Assembly: GCA_027625915.1 (NCBI GenBank)
Contig: JANTQA010000036.1
Location: 5,477,001 to 5,541,000, forward strand
DNA: 64,000 nucleotides
Source: Anaeramoeba flamelloides
Lineage: Eukaryota; Metamonada; Anaeramoebidae
Reading direction: 5' to 3'
The position numbers and the translations under genes were made by a program. Shown piece by piece: positions 46,173 through 64,000 of this stretch. A model generated the notes under the pieces. It ran no database searches. It was not told where the DNA came from and was given only the letters and a program-made list of their open reading frames with translations. How positions within the stretch are numbered: position 1 is the first letter of the stretch; every line of letters begins with the position of its first letter.

Positions 46173-49100
46173 ATGAATGTACCGAACCCAAACAGTCATT
46201 ATCGCAACGAACAACTTTACAACAGCAAAAGAAAAAAATCACAAAACAGTTTTCAACGCAAAAACAAAAAAGAAAAGAAATCCACTTTAGTTCACAAAAG
46301 GAAAATGGATAAAAAGAAAGAGAATCAAACAAAAACTTTAGAAAATGAATTTGTGAAGCAGATAATGTACAGCGAACAACAAATCTGGACTCAAAAGGTT
46401 GCCATAATCATTCAAAATTTGATGCTAACAGTCGACTCGCAACCCTTTCTTCAGCCAGTCGATCCGATCGCACAAATGGTGCCGATGTATCCGCAGATCA
46501 TTAAGAGCCCCATGGACCTAAGCACCATTTTAAAGAAATTGTCTACGAAGAAATACAAATACCTAGATCAGGTTTGTTCTGATTTCCAAACAATGGTAAA
46601 CAATTCAATTCGTTTTAATGGCAAAACCAACCCAATTTCGCAGTGCGGAATTAGGCTACAAGAAAAATTTGCAAAATCAATAAGAAAATTGAAAGATCGT
46701 ATCTCAAATTTGATGAGCAAGCAATTCAAATGGTTACTTTACCAAACAAAAAAATATCAGCCCTTAGTGGGTATAATTGAAAAAAAAAAAATATTTTTGA
46801 AATATGCCAAAGGAATCAAGAAACATCAACAAAGAAAGAAAGATCAAAGAAGCATGTCCAAAATCCAATCTTTACATAATATTAAAAAAAGAGAGAACCA
46901 CATATTAAAGGAGATTGAAAAGAAAATTGAACAAAAACAAGAACAAGAACAAGAACAAGAACAAAAACAAAAACAAAAACGAAAACGAAAAAACAAAAAA
47001 GAAAAAGACAGACAAAAGGAGAAAGAGAAAGAGAAAGAGAACGAGAACGAGAACGAGAACGAGAACGAACATGCCAAACGCCAACAAAAAATTAAAACTT
47101 TTAAGGATCAAAATTTAGAAAAGGACTTTTTAAAACCCAAACAATTATTTGAAGAAATTGAATATTTAGGTGGCGAGCTTGAGTTGATATTAAAAAATAT
47201 TAATAATGAAAGAAACATTATTTTTCCAAAATATAAAACACAATTCAATTCCAAATTTCCATATCAATTATTTCCATCATTTTATTCAAATATTCAAGAA
47301 CACAAGAAAACCAAACAACATAATCAACAATTAAAAACAATAAATTCACCAAAAAGTGTCTCTCAAAAAACAAAGAAATTAGCAAATAATAAAAAAAAGA
47401 TTATTTTAAATTTAAAAGATCCCAAAAAAATGACTCTAGAAAGCCAAACAAAAAATAACAAATATCTCCAAGATGATTTGAATAACAATTTGAAAAAAAA
47501 AAGTCTTCAAAATGAAAATACTAAAAATGTGCACTATTCTCCGACCAAAAAACTCAATACTAAAAAAAAAAAAAAAAAAAAAAAAAATTAAAAAAATTAT
47601 TAAAAAACTTGTAGTAAAAAAAAAGAAGCCACTAATAAAAAATTTGAAAAATTCGTCTTCCTTTAAATCGCTTCCTGAATTAAATATTTTTCAAAATGAT
47701 TTTATTAGTTTTAAAAAAGAAAACACCGCCAATAAGAAAAATACAAGGATTAATCTCAATAACAATGACAGCAACTTTAACACCACTGGTAGTATCAACA
47801 ACAGCATTAGCGGTATCAGCAGCAGTCACAGTAGTAACAAATTATTAACAAACAATAATAACAATTTTTTAACCAAATTGAAAACCAATCAAAACAATTG
47901 GATTGATTCAAACGAACATTGGAATTTCCATGATCAAACAAAAAAACGAAAAAGAAAAGAATTAAATTACCATGAAAAAAAAGAAATTGTGACGATCATT
48001 AATTCACTTTCCCAAAAAAATAAACTTGAAGCCTTTCGTATTATTGAAAATGGCGTTAAAAGGGAAATTAAAAGAAGAAGAAAAACCACGATGAATAAAA
48101 AAAACGAGCAAAATAATGTAAGAAAAAAAAAATCTGGTTTAATTTTAACTAGAAAAATTCCAAAAAAAAGGAAGAACAAAGATAATTTAAAAAAAAATCA
48201 GAATAACAACCATAACCATGATATGAACAATAATTTGAATAATAGCACCAATAGTAGCAATAATAAAAAAAACGATGATAGCAATTACAATGATAGTAAT
48301 AGTTATACGACCAATAGCGATTTATTTCAACATGTACTAAATTATAAAATGAAAAAAATTAAAAAAAAAAATGAAATATATAAAATTTATATTGACTCGC
48401 TTTCAATAGACACAATCCTTAAACTTCAAAAATTTTTAGATAAAATTGTAGAATTAGAATCTGAAAATGAACTTGAATTAAACTCTGAAAACGAACCAAT
48501 TAATAGCACTCGAAAAAAGTCAAATTTATTTCCAATGAGTTTAGTTAAAAAAAATTTTACTTCACTACATAATTTAAATGAACCTTCATTTTTAGAGAAT
48601 ACCTCTTTAAAAAATCAAGATTCAAATTTACAAAATGAAACTTGGTTCAAATCCTTTAATTTAACATTACAAAGCCAAGAAAAAGTACCAAAATTAAAAA
48701 ATAAAAGTGAAGAAATAACTATTAACAAACAAAAGATAGAGAAAGAAAAAGAAAAAGAGAAAGAGAAAGAAGAAAAAAAGGAAAAAAAAAAAAAAAAGAG
48801 GGAGAGGGAGAAAGAAAGAGAAAAAGAGAAAAAAAGAGGAATGGAAAAGGAGAAAGAAATAAAGAAAAGGAAACAAAAAGAACAAGAAAAGGAAAAAGAA
48901 AAAGAAAGACAAATGAAAATCCAAATAAAAAAAGAATTAGAATTAGAAAAACGCGCAAAGAAAATAATAGAACATAATCTAAAGGAAGAAAATAAATTTG
49001 AGAATTTTAATGAAAATTTTAATTCCCATAATAATGATTTTAAATTTTTCAATGAAAAAATGATGTCTAATTTCAATTTTAAAAAAAAGATATATAATAC

Positions 49101-50007
49101 CGAAACAATGAATAAAAATAATTATGATTTTAAAAATAAATCTAATTTTAATAACGATAATGATAATGATCATGATCATGACGGCAATAATGATAATGAT
49201 AATGATAACGATAACGATAACGATAACGATAACAATAACAATAGTGATCAAAATAATAGGAAGATTGATGATGATGATTATCTTGATGAAAATTTTATTA
49301 AAAAAGAAAAAAAGGGCAACGATCAAAATGAATTTCTTAATAATTCACTTTGGAATGGATTGTTTGATAGCAATTTGAAAAATGATTCAAATAACAATGA
49401 AAAAGCAATCAAGAAAACAAAACCAAAAAAAGAAAAAAAAGAAAAAAAAGATCAAGAATTATGGGAATTTTTTTTAACTCAAAAAAAAGAAGAAGAAAGA
49501 AAAGCAACTGAAAAAAGAGAGCAATTTAAACTCGATATGGAAAGGAAACAAAAATTATTAAAACAAGACTGGATCGAAATGAAGGAACAACAAGAAAAAG
49601 AAAAAACTGAACTGGAAAAACTTGAAAAGGAAAAAATTGAACAAAAAATATACCGAAGGAATTTGGAAAGAGAAAAGGCCAAAAAAGAACGAGAAAAAAT
49701 AAAATATCAACAAGATATCGACGATGATGATATAATAGAAGAGGATTACTTTGAAAATTTCGGAGTCAAACTTGGCGAGAATGATAATCAAAATGATAAC
49801 AATGATAATTTAAACAAATATAATGATATTAATAGTCAGAATAATAATAATAATAATGATGATGATGATGAGGAGGAGGAGGAAAATGATGAAAATATGG
49901 TTTCTTCAATGGAAGGAAAATTTAACCTTGTTAATAATAAACTAAAATTTTCCGATGAAGAACAAAATAATTTTAGTGATGAAAATAATTTTTTATTTTC
50001 TGATTAA
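46173..50007 (+). CDS. BET-type protein: one bromodomain plus NET domain; frame broken at an A run
   Basis: BET proteins read acetylated histone tails and recruit transcription factors in the nucleus. The bromodomain (about 67-180) shows FLQPVDPIAQMVPMYPQIIK, SPMDLSTILKKL and the acetyl-lysine Asn in NNSIRFNGKTNP. The usual WPF shelf is changed (SQPF, Trp replaced by Gln). The NET/ET domain is split by N-rich sequence: ELNYHEKKEIVTIINSL near 595 and IYIDSLSIDTILKLQKFL near 745. Long K/E, N and D runs follow, with coiled-coil-like helices (about 1100-1190) and an acidic end. A single bromodomain with NET resembles plant GTE proteins. Two overlapping frames (46173-47591 and 47512-50007) meet in a 26-nt A run, and neither alone has both domains. 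A sequencing or assembly slip is the simplest reading. Confidence 0.87.
47562..47587 (+). repeat. 26-nt A run at the frame break in the BET gene
   Basis: An uninterrupted A26 encoding Lys in any frame. The upstream frame ends a few bases later at a stop; the downstream frame runs through it. Confidence 0.95.
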
Positions 50008-50084
50008 AATTTAAAAATTATATAATTTAGATACAAATACTGAAATACAACTATTTTGGTATTATTTTTATTATACATACATAC

Positions 50085-50115
<31 letters not shown>

Positions 50116-50509
50116 TCTTTTATTTTCTTCTATTATATCCAAATTAATTAATTTTGAATATTTGCTTTTAAATAATAAGATATTTTAATTTTATTACAAT
50201 TTTACTTCAAATCATTTTTTTTTTTTACGAAATACTTTATTGAATTTATTTATATATATTTATTGCTGACAACAACATTTTGCTAATTGTTTGAAGAACA
50301 AAAATTAAAAAACAACCTAGTTGTACAAATATATATAAACTAAAATTCAAAATTTTCCACACAGCTAAAACAGTACAAAGAACCACAAGAATACAATTCC
50401 ATTGAAATTGGAAATAATTTTGATTTTTGTAAAATTTTGAAAATCATTTTTTCATCTTTTTAGTTTTTATTGTTTTCATTTCATTTTTTGAATTAAGTAA
50501 TCAGTTTCA

Positions 50510-51490
50510 TTCGATCAATTTTTTTTTGAATAATTGATATTAGGTTAAAGTTGAGTTCGTCAAAATAGAAGAACTCAAATAAAATTAGTTGGTGGTATCT
50601 AATCATTTGATCGATCAATATTCCTAATAGAATTTAAACAAATTTAACAATGTATTTTTTTTGTTTTTCTTCTTTCCAAAATTTTTAACACACCCTTGAT
50701 TTATTTAGTCTTGATAATTATTTATTTTTTTGTTTTATTAGTATTGTAATTAGAAAACAGTTTTTGGCATTTCAATTAATGAATGATTCTAATTTGGTAT
50801 TTCTTTGGGAATTGTTTAAATAAGATTTTTTTTTTACAAAAACTGAATTTTGGAGGGTTTAAAATTTTAAATTGGAGTTTAAATAATTCAAAACTTGGGT
50901 AATTTTAACAAAAATATTTATAAATTACTTCAAAATTAAACTAAAGTTCAAAAATTTGAACACAGTCAAAAGTATCAAAATATTCACAATAATACAATTT
51001 CTATCCAAATTTTAAAATAATTTTCATTTTTAAAAAATATGAAAATTATTTTTGCATCTTTTATTTGTTTTCGGTTTTCACTTTTTAGTTTTTTACCCCA
51101 GTTAAGTAATAGTTTCCACCAAGATCTGGAATTTTTTAATGAATGATTAATATTATGTACAAAATTATATTACTTTAATAAGAAAAAAATAAAAAAAATA
51201 ATCGAGCATTACTTTTGATGCATTAATAATTGTTAATTGCATTTCAAAAAAAGTATTAATAAACATTTTTTTGTTATACTCTCCAATTTTATTTTCACAA
51301 AATTTATTTTGATTGTATAGATATTTATTATTTTCTTTTTTTAGTTTTGAAAATTATAAATTATTGTTAACATTTTAATTAGAAAAATTGTTCTAATTTT
51401 GGAATTTTTCATATAAATTATTGAATAAGATTTTTTTATGAAAAATAATATTTTGGTTGTTTTAACATTTTATAATTGGAGATAAGTAAG
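50510..51490 (-). repeat. Dispersed repeat R2, two reversed copies in tandem
   Basis: 50570-50950 is the reverse complement of about 10860-11200, sharing TTTGATCGATCAATA, AGAATTTAAACAAATTTAAC, TTATTAGTATTGTAATT and TTGGAGTTTA. The stretch 50980-51490 repeats the same order more loosely (TCTAATTTTGGAATTTTTC; ATTGAATAAGATTTTTTTA). Confidence 0.65.
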
Positions 51491-52909
51491 AAAAATAATT
51501 ATCAAATATTATTCAAAACAAGTATGTTGACCATAATTAACAAAAATAAAATTATTTTCTATATGAGTTGTTAAATATCTTTTTTATTCTTTGCTTTTTC
51601 TATAACATTTATTACAAAATGAATATTAAAATAACAAGATACTAAATTTGTATATATTATGTAAAATATATATTTGTTTCTAAATATTAAATTAATTAAT
51701 TAATTAATGTATGAATTAAAAAATCTTTCTTAAATATTTTTATTGTTACCATAATAAGATTATTCTCCAAAATAAACTATTTTTCGTATTTTAATATTGA
51801 TTTTATAATTGGACAATGGAATTTAATAATTATTTTGTTTATTACCCAATTTTTTGACTTTTCTTTTTATTGGGAAGAAGAGTTATAATATAAAAAGATA
51901 AAGTTAGTAATCACTAATACTTGAATATGGATTTACCACGAAAGTATCGGTATATTGTTAATAAAAACGAAAAAGCTCAGACAAAAATATCAAGAGTTTA
52001 ATTAGATCAGATCAAAAAGAAAAGAAAAATAATAACAAATATTAAATAACATACTTCAATAATGAACATTCATAACAAATTATCAAATTGAATTAAATTA
52101 AATTATTCAAAAATATTGTAGCGGTGAAATTCAGTTTTTATTAATCAAATATATTATTTCTTTTGTTTTTTTTTCTATTTTTTTTTACCAATAACTTCTT
52201 CTGAATATAAAATCCTTTTTAAACAAAAGGCTACACCTCTCAACTCATGAATAATATTGAATTTGATTGTTCATAAGATAATTACCTCTTGGTGATTTTC
52301 ATTTTAATTATTCATTTTTTCATATTTTTTTTTTTTATTTATGGATGTTGAACACTTGAAAAATGAAAAAACAAGATAAGTAGAAATCAATTTGGAAATA
52401 TCCTATCACTATAAAGCTGGAAAAAGTTTAAGTTTGGTTTCAAATGAGCTAGAGATACGAATTAAGAAAGACCATTAATGAATTGATGTCTGTAACAAAG
52501 AAAAAAGAAAATATTAAAAAAAAAAAAACAATCATTACAAAATACCCAGATAAATTGCAGCTTTACTTGAGAATTAGACTTTAAAGAACCAAAGTCTGAC
52601 TTGTAAAGAAATATCAATAAAATGTAGTGAACTTTTTCGCTATTAACCATGTTCAATGATTTTTATTGAATTTATAATTTTTTCCCTACAATTTACAAAG
52701 CGACTATCCACATTCAAATTAAAGGGCACACCAATTTTTAAAATATTTAATTTTAATTTTTATTATTTAGTTTTAATGAGTTTTAAATATTTGGCTGAGT
52801 GTTTTTTTTTATATTTTAAAGTGTTTCGTATATTTTATTGTGATACTATAATAAATTTGATTCAATTATGAATAATTCTTGAAATTTTCTGTACCCTTTT
52901 ATTTGAAAA

Positions 52910-52941
<32 letters not shown>

Positions 52942-53339
52942 GATTTTTTCCAAATTAAAGAAAAGTTTTTTTTCAATAATATTTTTTTTATGAAATATCA
53001 ATACTTGAATAGGGATTTAAGTCAATGCAAGTGGATATACATTCGAATATTTTTATTTTTTATTATCAAAAGTTGGTTTTTTATTATAAGAAATATTCTT
53101 TTTTAATTATCATCGATATAAGTAAAAAAATTGTGAAATAATTTAGTTCACAACCTTTTAATTAAAAAAAAAGTTGAAAATTATTATTGGATTTTAAGTT
53201 ACAAATTAAATTAATTTATTAATAAAAAGAAGTTTATCAAATATAATCTTTATCAAAAAGTAAAAACTGTTTTTTTTTTTATTATTATTCCAGAATTTAA
53301 AAATTTTTAAATTTTTTTTTTTTTTTAAAAAGTAACAAC

Positions 53340-53480
53340 TTTTCTTTAACATTTACTTTTCTTCACTCACCCCAGACCCATAACCACACTTTAAGGTTTG
53401 GAATTCACATTAATCCAAATCAGAAAACTTTCAAAAAGTTTTAATTCTAAAAAAGTTTTCACTTTTTTATAAAAGTTATA
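53340..53480 (+). repeat. Dispersed repeat R5, copy 2
   Basis: Matches 4120-4310 over CTTTTCTTCAC, ACCACACTTTAAGG and CAGAAAACTTTCAAAAAGTT then TTAATTCTAAAAAAGTTTTC. Confidence 0.6.
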
Positions 53481-53644
53481 TTAATTTTAAAGTATTAATG
53501 ATTTTAACTATTATATGTTCTCCAATTTTGGAAAATACTACAAAAAAAAACATTGAGAAACTTGAAAGTATTATAGTATGTGATTTTACTAAACTAATTT
53601 TAATAAATAAATACTTTAATTATTAAAAACAACATATATTTACC

Positions 53645-53804
<160 letters not shown>

Positions 53805-53872
53805 TATAATATGTACTGATTATAAATAATTAAAATAAAAATAAAATAAAAATAAAAATCATAAAAAATAAT

Positions 53873-62782
<8,910 letters not shown>

Positions 62783-64000
62783 TGCTATAGAAAAACAAAA
62801 TTCTAAAAAATGAATTAAATGTTCACATGAATTGACTTTTTTATATATTTTAGTGAAAAAGTTGTTTCAATATCATATAAATTCGAATACAATAACTACT
62901 CTTTTTGATCTTCAACAATACAATTGTAAAGTTAAAATTGGTTGAATAGATTAAGGTACGATTTACCTTTAAAAATATCAAAATCTAAAAAATTATTTAA
63001 TGTCATCTTGAAATTGAAAAACTAGTAAAAAAGTGATTATTATATCTATAGAGTTACTTTTATAGAAATTTTCTTAGACGAATTATTCTTTTTTAAAAAC
63101 TATGATCCATTTTTGAAATTTGTTGAAAAAGTTCTAAAGTCATGATTTTTAATCATTTCTCAAAAAAAAATAATATTCTTTCATTGAAGAAGAAACAAAT
63201 CTTTTTTTCAATAAGGATAGAATGGATACAAAAATATGTTTTATAATATAGTCAGTGTGTTTTGAAAATGACACATGATATAAAATCTACTTAATTTTAA
63301 GAAAAATGACAATAATTATTAAACTTGAAAAAAATATTTGTTGATCCATACAACAGTTCAATTCCGATTTAGTATAAATTTTTTTAAATAAAAAAAATTT
63401 GAGAAAACACCAAATAATTCAATTAAAAATATTTCAAAAATATTTGTTTAAATAGCTGTATAATTCATCTTAAAACCTTAAGAATTAATTAATCATTTGA
63501 TTATATCAAAATAATGATTAATAAAATAATTAAATATTTTTTGGAATAATTATCATTCTAGGATTTTAATCCTCAATTGGTTTAATTATTATTTCTCATT
63601 GTTAAACATTTTCTTTCAATTATAATGAATTCAAATTAATAATTCTAATAAAAAAAAAATAATAGATATTATCAAATAACTTATTTTAATTCAAATAGTT
63701 CATTGTTTATACCCTTAATATTTATAAAAGAATATTACTTAACCGTTTACATTCCAAGATTGTAATAAATAATAATAATAACCGAAATATCAATGTCAAT
63801 ACATCATTAAAGATTGATTGATATTAATTTCAATGTTAATTTTAGTTTTCCATTTTTTTCAAAGTTTAAACTATGATCCTCAAATGTGATAGTTTAATCT
63901 AAAAAATAGTATTTCAACTCTTTTTTTTTTTTTTTTTTTTTTTTTTGATATTTGATGATTATTTTTTTTAATTATTTGGGATGGAATATATATATATTAA
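62783..64000. other. Upstream region of the RhoGEF gene; nothing recognised
   Basis: AT-rich with a T run of about 26 near 63921-63946 and AATAAT-type repeats near 63765. The RhoGEF promoter should lie here, but no defined element or other gene is visible. Confidence 0.6.

Noticed and set aside
47529-47615. A short intron joining the two BET frames
   Set aside because: The only GT and AG candidates (GTGCAC and TTGTAG) join in the wrong phase and give a stop; the A26 run explains the break better.
47512-50007. A separate gene starting at 47512
   Set aside because: It begins with a frame overlap at the A run and carries the NET domain that completes the bromodomain protein.

Overview
This window is very AT-rich nuclear DNA from a unicellular eukaryote. 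Genes have spliceosomal GT-AG introns from 95 bp to about 5.1 kb, and all end in ordinary TAA or TAG stops, so the standard code fits. The proteins carry long K/E, N and Q runs. The mix of copine, BET bromodomain protein, IQ-RhoGEF, RUN-domain protein, three-repeat MYB and ankyrin proteins suggests a free-living amoeboid protist. Anaeramoebae or an amoebozoan-type lineage are guesses; nothing here fixes the lineage.

Layout. The 3' part of DIM1 (U5 snRNP 15-kDa protein, + strand) fills 1-3031 and is split by a 2.8-kb intron carrying a 1.8-kb inverted-repeat transposon. An 11-repeat ankyrin gene (4978-6192, -) follows. An eight-exon copine (9174-17323, -) has two C2 domains, a VWA domain, an 18-nt microexon and a Q/M-rich tail. 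After 4.5 kb without a gene comes an intronless 1380-aa PH-PH-RUN-RUN protein (21922-26064, +). Then come repeats with a truncated LINE, and a five-exon R1R2R3 MYB gene (30214-32432, -) whose start codon seems to be split by an intron.

The mobile-element block is 33.9-45 kb. A Tc1/mariner element (34556-39986; TA target duplication; DDE transposase with 36 residues between the second D and the E) has taken up at least seven later insertions of two kinds. One is a ~197-bp hairpin element that targets TA. The other is a 375-407-bp palindromic element that starts CAC and duplicates 2 bp (GA, GT or CT). Taking each insertion out with one target copy leaves one continuous transposase frame of about 344 codons. 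The two hairpin insertions that sit inside the palindromic elements have matching empty sites in each other.

The right side holds a single-bromodomain + NET (BET) gene (46173-50007, +) broken in frame at a 26-nt A run. A five-exon, putatively N-myristoylated IQ-DH-PH RhoGEF gene (53873-62782, -) follows, with a 5.1-kb first intron. That intron holds a second copy of the DIM1-intron transposon, a 92-nt A run, an AT/AG microsatellite and a small opposite-strand ORF.

The host genes are not an operon or one pathway. Three could act in membrane, calcium or small-GTPase signalling (copine, PH-RUN, RhoGEF), two in transcription (MYB, BET) and one in splicing (DIM1). Exon joins were worked out by eye from splice sites, phase and family resemblance. 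No RNA evidence or database search was used.
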